This document shows positions 40,267 to 49,261 of a DNA stretch of 64,000 nt, one piece after another. The stretch is from contig NZ_JBHTLI010000001.1 of NCBI RefSeq assembly GCF_042678405.1, forward strand, positions 1,488,001-1,552,000. The letters run 5' to 3'. Under the pieces are notes generated by a model. The model was not told the origin of the DNA. It saw only the letters and a list, made by a program, of their open reading frames with translations, and made no database searches. The first letter of the stretch is position 1. Each line of letters begins with the position of its first letter. The DNA is from Salegentibacter_A chungangensis. GTDB taxonomy: Bacteria > Bacteroidota > Bacteroidia > Flavobacteriales > Flavobacteriaceae. The translations under genes and the position numbers were made by a program.

Positions 40267-42114
40267 TTAATTCCTTTCCTTTTGAAGACTGTCCTTCTTT
40301 TTCTCTATTTCTTCAGGCAGTCTTTTCTGAATTTCAGCCTTTACCGAATCTGATTTTTTATTCTGAAGGTCTTCCGGCTTTAAACGGGACTTTTCATTCA
40401 GCAAAAGATCATCTTCTTCGCGTTCATCGAAGAACTCTTCTTCCTCTTCCGGTAAGGGGATGCCTTCTATTTTTGTGAGTTCCGGTGCCGGTTCCCCTTT
40501 AAAAAGGCCCTCTTTGGAAAGGATGCGTTCATCCCCTCGCCAGTTGAAGCCGGTGAGCTCCCGGGCATTGGGAGGAAAGTCTTCTTCGGGAGTAAGCGTG
40601 CCATCAACATTGGTGTAATAATAAATATCTGTGATCTCCCGGTCATCCATAAGGATCTTTATAGAACTGGATAATGTTTTGTTGATCCCTATCAGCTCAT
40701 CATCTTCAGTGCGGCTATAATACAGCGTTTCGGTGTTCTTATTAATATCTACCTGGTAGATCTCATTATCTTTAAAAAGCCCCGTCAGGTACATTCCTTT
40801 AACCTGGTTATAGCCTTCTATGCTGTCTTTTTGGATCAGGAAGGCATTATTGAAAACCCTGATGCTGTCCAGTTGTTCGGTTTCGGGATTGCTTAAAAGG
40901 TGGATGGTATCTCCGGTCATCTGGCTGTTCCCTGACCATAATACAGGGCTTCGGCGTTTATCGATTGAAGTCACAGGGCCTTTGTTGAGATTGATGAGCT
41001 TGGTGAGGCCGGTCTTTTCGTTCACGTGAACCGAATCGCTTTTACCGCTCATATTGCCCTTATAAAGACGAACATCATAAAACCCCCTGATGATCCGTTC
41101 ATCGGCTTTCCCGGTGATCATTAGGGTGTCGCTGTGTATAAAAACCGAATCTTTCTCCTGAAGGCTCGCCGCTACCGCTTTTTTAGTGATAAATACCGAA
41201 TCCTTGTCCCTGAAAACTTCAGCGTAATGGCCTGTTACAAGACTTTGGTTTATGGTATCTGTAACCTTAATATTATTGGTGGCTGAAGCGAAGCTTTTGT
41301 TTCGGTTAAAGTAAAGGCTGTCCCCTTCAACGGTACGGTTATCGTAATCTATTCTTGAATTCTTTACGAAATATCCGGTATCGCCCCGGGTATCATAAAA
41401 GCCGCGTTCACAGTAAACCGTACTGGTCTCACCTTCTATGGTAGATGGGCCGTAAAGATAAGCGTGCCCGGTTTCTGAATAAAAGTCGAGTTGCTCTGAA
41501 TTTATCACGTACTCCGGATTGTTGACCACCACATTAGAAACAAAAGAGTATTTATCCTGTTCCATATAGTAGCGTCCAATGTCACTGGTAAGCACACTTG
41601 CGGTATCCCTTACGGTCCCTCCGCTCCTGTAGTAGGCCTGTTGTTTAATCCGGTCAAAGAACAAACTGTCGGTTTGCAGGGTGGTCTGTGGTCGCTGCAT
41701 CAATACATCGCCACTGGCGAAGGCAAACTGGGTGGTCCCGTTATATTCAGCATAGTCGCTGGACATTCTCACCGTATCGCCCTGTTGCATTCTTACATTT
41801 CCGTAGGCTTTAAAGAAATTCTCCTGATCGTAGTGTATTGCCTGGTCACACCAAACCTCAATTCCCTGGTGTATAAAGTGAACCTGGTTGTCCACCTTAC
41901 TTAGGATAATGGCTCCCGGATAGCGCTCTTCGTCACGAAGGGTCCGGTCACTGGTATAATCGATCTTTTTTACTTCCTGGGCACTTAAAGGTGCTGAAAG
42001 TATCAGGATCAATAAGATAAACGGGAAAAGATTTTTCAAGCTGAAGAATTTTTTCCAAAAATAGCGAAAATCAGCCGAAAAAGACTTCCGCCTAAAAAAA
42101 GATGCTTTATTCAT
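40267..42114 (-). CDS. OstA-like (LptA/LptD-type) protein, LPS transport
   Basis: A 615-residue protein with a signal-anchor-like N terminus (LFPFILLILILSAPLSAQ, near residue 30-48). It carries repeated OstA units: VRMQQGDTVRMSSDYAEYNG, GDVLMQRPQTTLQTDSLFFDR, YVINSEQLDFYSETGHAYLYG, RTVEGDSLYFNRNKSFASAT. The C terminus is acidic and charged. OstA-domain proteins carry lipopolysaccharide through the periplasm in the Lpt pathway; the double-length, LptA-plus form with a charged tail is frequent in Bacteroidota. It is first in the two-gene unit with the aminotransferase. Confidence 0.88.
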   Translation of the reverse strand: MNKASFFRRKSFSADFRYFWKKFFSLKNLFPFILLILILSAPLSAQEVKKIDYTSDRTLRDEERYPGAIILSKVDNQVHFIHQGIEVWCDQAIHYDQENFFKAYGNVRMQQGDTVRMSSDYAEYNGTTQFAFASGDVLMQRPQTTLQTDSLFFDRIKQQAYYRSGGTVRDTASVLTSDIGRYYMEQDKYSFVSNVVVNNPEYVINSEQLDFYSETGHAYLYGPSTIEGETSTVYCERGFYDTRGDTGYFVKNSRIDYDNRTVEGDSLYFNRNKSFASATNNIKVTDTINQSLVTGHYAEVFRDKDSVFITKKAVAASLQEKDSVFIHSDTLMITGKADERIIRGFYDVRLYKGNMSGKSDSVHVNEKTGLTKLINLNKGPVTSIDKRRSPVLWSGNSQMTGDTIHLLSNPETEQLDSIRVFNNAFLIQKDSIEGYNQVKGMYLTGLFKDNEIYQVDINKNTETLYYSRTEDDELIGINKTLSSSIKILMDDREITDIYYYTNVDGTLTPEEDFPPNARELTGFNWRGDERILSKEGLFKGEPAPELTKIEGIPLPEEEEEFFDEREEDDLLLNEKSRLKPEDLQNKKSDSVKAEIQKRLPEEIEKKKDSLQKERN

Positions 42115-42312
42115 TTTCCACTGATATGCTTCAGGTTAGGTTAAAATTTACCGCTTAAACAAAAACTAAGGAAGTATAAAGCCTTCACAATTCCTTCAAA
42201 AAATTAATAGAATTTAAGGTTTCAGCATCCGCATTAATAAAACATTAACGCTATATGAAAAACCAAAGCCTCTTTGGCTACGTAGATTTAATCGTAACCT
42301 AAAAATTTAATT

Positions 42313-43056
42313 ATGAAAAAACCACTGATGAAAGTGAAGGCTCCCGGAGCTGAACACCAGAAAAATGGAAACTCCCGAAGGAAATTCATTAAAATGGGAG
42401 GGCTTGCTGTTGCAGGCTCCAGTTTGCTGCTTTATTCCTGCAGCGATGATGACGATATGATGAATCCTGAGCCGGTAGGTGAAGTGTTTGACCTTGGTAG
42501 CGGAGATGTTGGGATACTCAATTACGCCTATGCCTTAGAGCAACTGGAGGCGGCCTTCTATACCCGGGTGTTGGATGGTTCTTACTGGGCCGGGGCCAGC
42601 GCAGAAGAAAAACTTGTGCTTGAAGACCTTTATGACCACGAAGTGATTCACAGAGAGTTCTTTAAAGCGGCCATTACCGGGGCTGCCGGAGCAGATAAAA
42701 CTTTACCGGAGCTGGAATTCGATTTCAGTGGAGTGGACTTTGGAGACAGAGACTCGGTACTGGGAACTGCGAGAGTTCTTGAAGATACCGGAGTAGCAGC
42801 CTATAATGGCGCCGGAAAGCTTATCCAGAATCCCGATTACCTGGTGATAGCAGGGAAAATTGTTTCGGTGGAGGCCAGGCACGCGTCTGCGATCAGGTCT
42901 ATCTATCTTGAGAGCGATACGGCTTTTGCAGGAGACGATGTGATAGATGCCAACGGGCTGGATCTTGCAAAAGATCCACAGACCATTTTAACCGAAGTAG
43001 GGGGTACCGGGTTTATTAAAACCGAATTTACCGCTAACAATCTGCCTACCGGGTAA
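42313..43056 (+). CDS. Ferritin-like protein with Tat lipoprotein signal
   Basis: A 247-residue protein with a twin-arginine signal (NSRRKFIKMGG, residues 21-31) that also ends in a lipobox (LLLYSC), so a Tat-exported lipoprotein is likely. The acidic stretch DDDDMM follows. The ferritin-like four-helix domain keeps all metal-type residues: YALEQLEAAFY, DHEVIHREFF (E-x-x-H), ARVLEDTGVAAY and VSVEARHASAIR (E-x-x-H). A second ferritin-like gene follows after 23 bases. CCAAAG-CCT-CTTTGG (42263-42277) is a small dyad upstream. Di-iron content and substrate are unknown. Confidence 0.88.
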   Translation: MKKPLMKVKAPGAEHQKNGNSRRKFIKMGGLAVAGSSLLLYSCSDDDDMMNPEPVGEVFDLGSGDVGILNYAYALEQLEAAFYTRVLDGSYWAGASAEEKLVLEDLYDHEVIHREFFKAAITGAAGADKTLPELEFDFSGVDFGDRDSVLGTARVLEDTGVAAYNGAGKLIQNPDYLVIAGKIVSVEARHASAIRSIYLESDTAFAGDDVIDANGLDLAKDPQTILTEVGGTGFIKTEFTANNLPTG

Positions 43057-43079
43057 TTAACCACTAAAACAAAATTATT

Positions 43080-43913
43080 ATGAGTATTATAAAATTTTTA
43101 GATGAGTTCACGTCAGAAGATTTACTGGCGAAGAAATCATCCCGAAAAGATATGTTTAGAACTTTTGGGTCTCTTGGTAAGAAAGCTGCTGCTGAAGCGG
43201 TGCCATTTGGCCTGGCAACCTCCTCAGGCAATGCTTTTGCCCAAAGCAGTGGTAATGATGCCATTGCCTCGCTTCAGCTTGCACTTACGCTGGAGTACCT
43301 GGAGGCTGAATTTTATGGTAAAGCATTAGATTCAGGGGTGCTTCCTTCGGGAGGAAGAGCAGAATCGGTTTATATGCAAATTTCGAAGCACGAGTCTGCT
43401 CACGTAGACTTCCTTAAAGCCGGTCTTGGGGATAATGCGGTAGAATCTCCGCAGTTCGATTTTACGGCGGGAGGAGCTTTTGATCCTTTCAACCCGAATA
43501 ACGATGCCGCTTATGCCCAATTGCTTGCTTTGGCTCAGGCCTTCGAAGATACCGGGGTGAGAGCTTATAAAGGGCAGGCTACCAATCTTATGGGAACCCA
43601 GTTTATGACGCCAGCACTTCAGATTCACTCTGTAGAAGCAAGACACGCTTCAGAGATCAGAAGACTAAGGGCCGATGTGATGGATGAAAACCTGAATGAA
43701 AATGCACTGGGCTGGATCACGCTGAATAACAGAGGTCCGGGAATGCCCGAAGCTACACAGGCAGTTTATAACGGAGAGGAAAATTTGACCCAGGGTGGAG
43801 TAAATCTTGTGGATGCTACAGGATTTAGCGCCGAATCTGTTTCCCAGGCTTTTGATGAACCCGTTAACACACAAACCGCACAGGATATTGCGAGTCTGTT
43901 TATAGTATCATAA
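43080..43913 (+). CDS. Ferritin-like protein with possible atypical Tat signal
   Basis: A 277-residue protein paired with the previous gene. It has the same helix plan with intact ligands: LTLEYLEAEFY, ISKHESAHVDFL, AQAFEDTGVRAY and IHSVEARHASEIR. The N terminus has SRKDMFRTFG near residue 21 (a relaxed R-K pair instead of R-R), then a hydrophobic, Ala-rich stretch ending GNAFAQ, so export is likely but the Tat route is not certain. Co-transcribed with the first copy; a strong terminator follows. Confidence 0.88.
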   Translation: MSIIKFLDEFTSEDLLAKKSSRKDMFRTFGSLGKKAAAEAVPFGLATSSGNAFAQSSGNDAIASLQLALTLEYLEAEFYGKALDSGVLPSGGRAESVYMQISKHESAHVDFLKAGLGDNAVESPQFDFTAGGAFDPFNPNNDAAYAQLLALAQAFEDTGVRAYKGQATNLMGTQFMTPALQIHSVEARHASEIRRLRADVMDENLNENALGWITLNNRGPGMPEATQAVYNGEENLTQGGVNLVDATGFSAESVSQAFDEPVNTQTAQDIASLFIVS

Positions 43914-43938
43914 TTATTGATACTGGTTTTTGTTAGAT

Positions 43939-43973
43939 AAAAAGGCCGGTCTTTTTAGACCAGCCTTTTTTTA
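43939..43973. terminator. Bidirectional terminator
   Basis: AAAGGC-C-GGTCT, short loop, AGACC-A-GCCTTT with T runs both ways. It ends the ferritin-like pair and the leftward purA unit. Confidence 0.85.
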
Positions 43974-43996
43974 TAAATTCTTATGTTTGGAAATAC

Positions 43997-45268
43997 TTAC
44001 CTGTTAATGGTCTGTTTTCTGTCAGGACCAACAGATACTACCGAAATTGGAGTCTCAAGTTCTTTTTCAAGGTATTCCACATAATCATTGAATTCCTTGG
44101 GAAGCTCTTCGGCCTTGGTCATTCCTGTAAGGTCAGCATCCCAGCCCTTCATTTCTGTGTATACAGGAGTTACGTTTTCAGCTTCTATATTGAAAGGAAG
44201 GTGCTTAATTTCTTCTCCCCTGTATTTATATGCTGTACAAACCTTAAGGGTTTTAAATCCGCTAAGTACATCACCTTTCATCATTATCAGCTGGGTGATC
44301 CCGTTAATTTTAACCGCATATTTTAAGGCCACAAGGTCCAGCCATCCGCAGCGTCTAGGTCTTCCGGTGGTTGCACCAAATTCATTTCCAACCCGGCCCA
44401 TAGTTTCGCCATCCTCATCAAAAAGTTCGGTAGGGAAAGGGCCGCTTCCTACCCGGGTGGTATAGGCTTTAAAGATCCCGTAGGCTTCTCCTATCTGGTT
44501 TGGAGCTACCCCAAGTCCTGTACAGGCACCTGCAGCGGTGGTATTAGATGAAGTTACAAAAGGATAGGTCCCGAAGTCTATATCAAGTAAGGATCCCTGG
44601 GCTCCTTCTGCAAGTACGGTTTTCCCTTCCGCCTGAGCGGTATGAAAATATTCTTCGCTGTCTATAAAGGTGAGCGATTTTAAGGTTTTAACAGCCTCAA
44701 AGAATTCTTTTTCAAGTTCAGCAAGATCATATTGCACGTCTACATTGTAGAAGCTGATCATTTTCTGATGCTTGTTGGCAAGGTTTCGGTATTTCTCTTT
44801 CCAGTCGTCAAGCTCCAGGTCTCCAACTCGTATCCCGTTACGCCCGGTCTTGTCCATATAGGTTGGGCCAATCCCCTTAAGAGTGGATCCAATTTTGGCC
44901 TTTCCTTTAGAGGCTTCGGAAGCAGCATCCAGAAGACGGTGCGTTGGAAGAATAAGGTGAGCCTTGCGTGAAATAAGCAATTTAGACTTATAGTCGATAT
45001 TGTGCTTTTCCAGGTTATCCAGTTCTTTCTTAAAGATCACCGGATCTATAACCACTCCGTTTCCTACAATGTTTACACTTTTGTCGTGAAAGATCCCTGA
45101 AGGGATGGTGTGAAGCACATGTTTTTGTCCGTCGAATTCCAGGGTGTGCCCGGCATTAGGACCTCCCTGAAAACGGGCAATAATATCATATTTGGAAGTT
45201 AAAACATCAACGATTTTTCCTTTTCCTTCGTCACCCCACTGGAGTCCTAGTAGTAAGTCTACCGCCAT
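43997..45268 (-). CDS. purA: Adenylosuccinate synthase
   Basis: A 423-residue enzyme that joins IMP and aspartate using GTP, the first committed step to AMP. The GTP loop GDEGKGK is at residues 12-18, followed by GGPNAGHTLEF, GIGPTYMDK, DFGTYPFVTSSNT and TGRPRRCGWLDLVAL. Length and motifs are standard. It is the last gene of a leftward run: RNA methyltransferase, M48 protease, RelA/SpoT, Fur-like regulator, PurA. In other bacteria PurA is inhibited by ppGpp; the neighbourhood makes that link notable, but control here is inference. Confidence 0.96.
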   Translation of the reverse strand: MAVDLLLGLQWGDEGKGKIVDVLTSKYDIIARFQGGPNAGHTLEFDGQKHVLHTIPSGIFHDKSVNIVGNGVVIDPVIFKKELDNLEKHNIDYKSKLLISRKAHLILPTHRLLDAASEASKGKAKIGSTLKGIGPTYMDKTGRNGIRVGDLELDDWKEKYRNLANKHQKMISFYNVDVQYDLAELEKEFFEAVKTLKSLTFIDSEEYFHTAQAEGKTVLAEGAQGSLLDIDFGTYPFVTSSNTTAAGACTGLGVAPNQIGEAYGIFKAYTTRVGSGPFPTELFDEDGETMGRVGNEFGATTGRPRRCGWLDLVALKYAVKINGITQLIMMKGDVLSGFKTLKVCTAYKYRGEEIKHLPFNIEAENVTPVYTEMKGWDADLTGMTKAEELPKEFNDYVEYLEKELETPISVVSVGPDRKQTINR

Positions 45269-45280
45269 TTAAAATATAGG

Positions 45281-45736
45281 TTAATTGGTTGTTTTTTTGT
45301 TGCCGTAAAAGTATAAAGAATGTTTGGTTATTTCGATATCGAATACCTCTTCAATAGTTTTCTTGATAGATTGTATCCTGGGGTCACAAAACTCGATCAC
45401 CTCGCCGGTATCTGTCAGGATAATATGGTCGTGCTGCCGGTCGAAATAAGATTTTTCATACTGTGCCTGGTTTTGTCCAAACTGGTGTTTTCTAACCAGC
45501 CCGCACTCTAAAAGCAGTTCTATGGTGTTATAAAGCGTGGCCCGACTTACACGGTATTTTTTATTCTTCATATTGATATAGAGCGACTCTATATCGAAAT
45601 GGTCATCATTGTTGTAAATTTCCTGAAGGATAGCAAAACGCTCGGGGGTTTTGCGATGTCCTTTCTCTTCCAGGAATTTCGTGAAAACATTTTTTACAAC
45701 AGCCTGATCGTTTTTATTTACAACTTTTTTACTCAT
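45281..45736 (-). CDS. Fur-family transcriptional regulator
   Basis: A 151-residue winged-helix protein: HRKTPERFAILQEIY, DIESLYINMKNKKYRVSRATLYNTIELLLECGLVRKH (DNA-binding helix), and the metal-site region RQHDHIILTDTGEVIEF. The Fur-type histidines (HDH) are kept, but the structural-zinc C-x-x-C pair seen in classical Fur is absent. That variant is common in Bacteroidota. Whether it responds to iron, peroxide or zinc is not readable. It lies 12 bases upstream of purA and 28 downstream of relA/spoT. Confidence 0.93.
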   Translation of the reverse strand: MSKKVVNKNDQAVVKNVFTKFLEEKGHRKTPERFAILQEIYNNDDHFDIESLYINMKNKKYRVSRATLYNTIELLLECGLVRKHQFGQNQAQYEKSYFDRQHDHIILTDTGEVIEFCDPRIQSIKKTIEEVFDIEITKHSLYFYGNKKTTN

Positions 45737-45764
45737 AATATTTTATCGCGGTAAAGTTATGTGA

Positions 45765-47975
45765 TTATTCACGGGTAACCTTATCTATGCCGTTAATTTT
45801 TTTGAGGCGGTCTATAATCTTGGTTAAGATGTTGTTGTTCTTGACAACAAGAGTAATTCTTCCGCTGAAAACACCATCGATACTCTCAAAATTTATCTTT
45901 CTCATGTTCACGTTAAGATTGCTGGAAATCTCTTTGGTGATCTCACTTACCAATCCAAGATTATCGATCCCGGTAAGCTTGATAACAGCTTTGAAATCCT
46001 GTTGAGAGGAGTCTATCCATTTCGCCTGGATAATACGGTAGGCATAATTGCTCTGAAGTTGTATCGCATTAGGACAGTCTTTCTTATGTACTTTAATTCC
46101 TTCATTTACCGTCACAAATCCGAAAACCGGATCCCCGGGGATCGGGTTACAACAACTGGCAAGCTTGTATTCCAGGGTCTCATCTTCGTCCCTACCAAAG
46201 ACAAGCTGATCATATTTTGAAGTGATCTCATCTTTGTTGAGGTCTTCAGCCACGGTCGGCTTTTTGATCTTCCTCTTGATATAGCTTACCAGGGCATTGC
46301 TCCTGGAGTTGGCAAATTCCTTGAGTTTCGGGTTATCTATTTTACCGATACCTACACGGTAGAAAAGATCAAGACTGGTCTTAAGGCTGAAATATACTAC
46401 CAGTTCATTAACCGTTTTCTCGTTGAAAGGAATTTTCTGGGCTTTCAGTTTTCTGGCCAGAATAGCTTTTCCTTCTTCTGCGATCTCCTTTTTCTCTTCT
46501 TTTAATGAAGATTTTATTTTGGCTCTGGCTCTTGCAGTATTGGCATAATCCAGCCAGTTAATATTGGGTTTGGCATTTTCTGAAGTGATGATCTCCACCT
46601 GATCGCCGCTTTTAAGTTCGTGACTTAACGGAACCAGTTTATTGTTGACCCTGGCACCGCGGGTATGTGACCCCACTTCGGTGTGAATGCTGTAGGCAAA
46701 ATCCAGGGGAGTAGAACCCTTTGGTAATGATTTCAGGTCTCCCTGCGGGGTAAACACAAAAATCTCCTTGGCGTATAGGTTCAGTTTGAATTGCTCTACG
46801 AAATCTACCGCATTTACTTCCGGGTTTTCCAGGGCTTCCTGAAGGCGATTAAGCCATTCCTCAATACCCTGTTCTTCCATGTTATTACCGTGCTTATACT
46901 TGTAATGGGCGGCATAACCTTTTTCGGCGATCTCGTTCATTCGTTCACTCCTTATCTGGACCTCTACCCAGCGACCTTTTGGCCCCATAACCGTGATGTG
47001 CAGGGCTTCATAACCCGTAGATTTCGGAGAGGAGATCCAGTCCCTTAACCTGGTTGGGTTAGGGCGGAAGTGATCGGTCACTATAGAATAGATCTTCCAG
47101 GCCAGGAACTTCTCATTTGCCTCATCACTTTTATAGATGATTCTAATGGCAAATTTGTCGTAGACCTCATCAAAGCCTACGTTCTGGTTTTTCATCTTTC
47201 GATGAATGGAATAGATCGACTTTGGCCTTCCTTTAATTTCGTATTTGAATTCTTCCTTTTGAAGAGAGTCTTCTATGACCTTCGAAAATTCACGAATGTA
47301 TGCATCCTGTTCTTCCTTACTTTCCTTGATCTTTGTCAGGATGTCGTTATAGACTTCAGGTTCAGTATATTTTAATCCAAGGTCTTCCAGTTCGGTCTTT
47401 ACATTATACAGCCCGATCCTGTGTGCAAGTGGGGCATAGATATAAAGTGTTTCTGAAGCGATCTTTTCCTGTTTGTCGCGGCGCATCACTTCCATAGTCT
47501 GCATATTATGCAGCCTGTCTGCGATCTTAATGATAATTACCCTGATATCGTCGTTCAGGGTGAGCAGCATTTTCCTGAAGTTCTCTGCCTGCAGGGAAGC
47601 ATCCTTATCTTTTTTAAGGTGAGAGATCTTGGTAAGCCCGTCAACGATCTTTGCTACCGTTTTTCCGAACTTTTCTTCAATATCCTTTAAGGTATATTTG
47701 GTGTCTTCCACCACATCGTGTAGCAGGGCTGCGGCAATAGAGGTTGCATCCAGTCCTATCTCTGAAGCCACGATCTTGGCCACGGCAATAGGGTGGAAAA
47801 TATAGGCCTCTCCAGATTTTCTTCTCTGGTCTTTGTGCGCGTCTACGGCTGTATCAAAAGCCGAACGGATGAGTTTTTTGTCTTCGTCGGTAAGGGTTTG
47901 ATAACTAATGCGAAGGAGTTCCTTATACTGCCTTGCGATATTTTTATTTTCCTTTTCAATTGCTGCCTCTGTCAT
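45765..47975 (-). CDS. relA: Bifunctional (p)ppGpp synthetase/hydrolase
   Basis: A 736-residue RelA/SpoT homolog in full domain order: HD hydrolase (FHPIAVAKIV, ALLHDVVEDT, intact H-D), synthetase (GRPKSIYSIHRKM, EALHITVMGPKGRWVEVQIR), TGS (VFTPQGDLKSLPKGSTPLDFAYSIH) and a C-terminal zinc-finger/ACT part (SCCNPIPGDPVFGF, then KAVIKLTGIDNLGLVSEI). Both activities should be present. It sets stringent-response alarmone levels. The name relA is used loosely; spoT or rel are alternatives. ATG at 47975, 35 bases after the M48 gene. Confidence 0.95.
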   Translation of the reverse strand: MTEAAIEKENKNIARQYKELLRISYQTLTDEDKKLIRSAFDTAVDAHKDQRRKSGEAYIFHPIAVAKIVASEIGLDATSIAAALLHDVVEDTKYTLKDIEEKFGKTVAKIVDGLTKISHLKKDKDASLQAENFRKMLLTLNDDIRVIIIKIADRLHNMQTMEVMRRDKQEKIASETLYIYAPLAHRIGLYNVKTELEDLGLKYTEPEVYNDILTKIKESKEEQDAYIREFSKVIEDSLQKEEFKYEIKGRPKSIYSIHRKMKNQNVGFDEVYDKFAIRIIYKSDEANEKFLAWKIYSIVTDHFRPNPTRLRDWISSPKSTGYEALHITVMGPKGRWVEVQIRSERMNEIAEKGYAAHYKYKHGNNMEEQGIEEWLNRLQEALENPEVNAVDFVEQFKLNLYAKEIFVFTPQGDLKSLPKGSTPLDFAYSIHTEVGSHTRGARVNNKLVPLSHELKSGDQVEIITSENAKPNINWLDYANTARARAKIKSSLKEEKKEIAEEGKAILARKLKAQKIPFNEKTVNELVVYFSLKTSLDLFYRVGIGKIDNPKLKEFANSRSNALVSYIKRKIKKPTVAEDLNKDEITSKYDQLVFGRDEDETLEYKLASCCNPIPGDPVFGFVTVNEGIKVHKKDCPNAIQLQSNYAYRIIQAKWIDSSQQDFKAVIKLTGIDNLGLVSEITKEISSNLNVNMRKINFESIDGVFSGRITLVVKNNNILTKIIDRLKKINGIDKVTRE

Positions 47976-48010
47976 GTTTTAAAAATACGATTAAGATTGT
48001 AAAGAAACAA

Positions 48011-49249
48011 CTACAGGCTTCCCTTTAAGTTCCTGAATCTTTGCAGGAGCGTAGGGTGCGAGTAATGCATAAATACATAGGCTTTATGCGGGGTTAGATT
48101 GCTTAAGCTGTTACGGGATAGTTTTTTTAGGCTCGAGATCAGGTCGTCGGCATTATAGGTGTTCTTAGCGAAATTATCGGCCTGGTATTCAAATTTTCGA
48201 GAGAGGTAATTCATAATCAATCCGGTGATCTCTGAAATTGGACTGTAAAGAATTCCGAAGGCAATAAGGCCAATATGAAAACTCGGCTGGCCTACTCCCA
48301 GGGCTTCAGAAAGTACCGGGCTGCCCACAAATAATGACAGCAGCCATAAAGTGAAGCCCGTGGTCAACACTGAAGTCAACAGGTTTACAATGATGTGGTT
48401 CTTCTTATAATGTCCAACTTCGTGCGCAAGCACAGCAACGATCTCTTCCTCTTCCAGATCGTTTACCAAGGTATCAAAAAGCGTGATCCTTTTTTCTTTT
48501 CCGAAGCCGGAAAAATAGGCGTTCGCCTTTGTACTTCGCTTAGAGCCGTCTATTATGAAGATGTTGTCGAGTTTAAAGCCTACACTTTTGGCGTAAGTTT
48601 CGATCTTGGTCCTTAGTGAGCCATCTTCCAGCGGACTTTGTTTGTTGAACAAAGGCACGATCAGTTTGGCATAGAACATATTCAGGAAAACTGAAAAAGC
48701 GGCAATAAGGATCCACGCATACCACCAGAAGTTAGCTCCTGCAAACTGGTAGAACCATACGATAAGGGCCAGTATTCCTCCTCCAAGAATAGCCATCATT
48801 CCCAGCCCCTTTAGCTTGTCCAGGAAAAAGGTGGATTTGGTCGTTTTATTGAAACCGTATTTTTCCTCGATTACAAAGGTGCTGTAATAAGAAAAAGGGG
48901 TCATCAGGATATCGCTTCCCAGCATTATTATTCCGAAGAATATTAAGGCTGTTAGAATAGCATTATCGCTAATGCTTCGGGCGATCTGGTCTACAAAGGC
49001 AAAGCCGTCAAAAAAGATGAAACCAAGGGTCAGCAATATTGAAAATGTAGAAGTGATCAATCCGAATTTATAGCGTTCTTTTTTATAGCGCTGGGATTTC
49101 TCATATTCTTCTTTATCATAAACATCGCTGAGTTCCTCAGGGACAGGGTCATCAAAATGTTTCGCGTTAAGCGCATCAAGGATCTTGTCGATGATAAAAT
49201 CCAGGACCAGGATGCCGATTATGATGTAGAATAAAATTTCTGGGCTCAA
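48011..49249 (-). CDS. M48 membrane metallopeptidase (Ste24-like), TTG start
   Basis: A 412-residue protein with several membrane segments around a zinc site HEVGHYKKN (about residue 275) and the glutamate region SPISEITGLIMNYLSRKFEYQAD. The order of early membrane helices, ERYKFGLITSTFSI and a long central helix, is that of Ste24/CAAX-type peptidases. Bacterial relatives act in membrane-protein quality control. No ATG lies near the natural start; a TTG at 49249 gives the expected N-terminal helix. It is 12 bases after the methyltransferase gene. Confidence 0.9.
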   Translation of the reverse strand: MSPEILFYIIIGILVLDFIIDKILDALNAKHFDDPVPEELSDVYDKEEYEKSQRYKKERYKFGLITSTFSILLTLGFIFFDGFAFVDQIARSISDNAILTALIFFGIIMLGSDILMTPFSYYSTFVIEEKYGFNKTTKSTFFLDKLKGLGMMAILGGGILALIVWFYQFAGANFWWYAWILIAAFSVFLNMFYAKLIVPLFNKQSPLEDGSLRTKIETYAKSVGFKLDNIFIIDGSKRSTKANAYFSGFGKEKRITLFDTLVNDLEEEEIVAVLAHEVGHYKKNHIIVNLLTSVLTTGFTLWLLSLFVGSPVLSEALGVGQPSFHIGLIAFGILYSPISEITGLIMNYLSRKFEYQADNFAKNTYNADDLISSLKKLSRNSLSNLTPHKAYVFMHYSHPTLLQRFRNLKGSL

Positions 49250-49261
49250 TGAATTGTTCTT

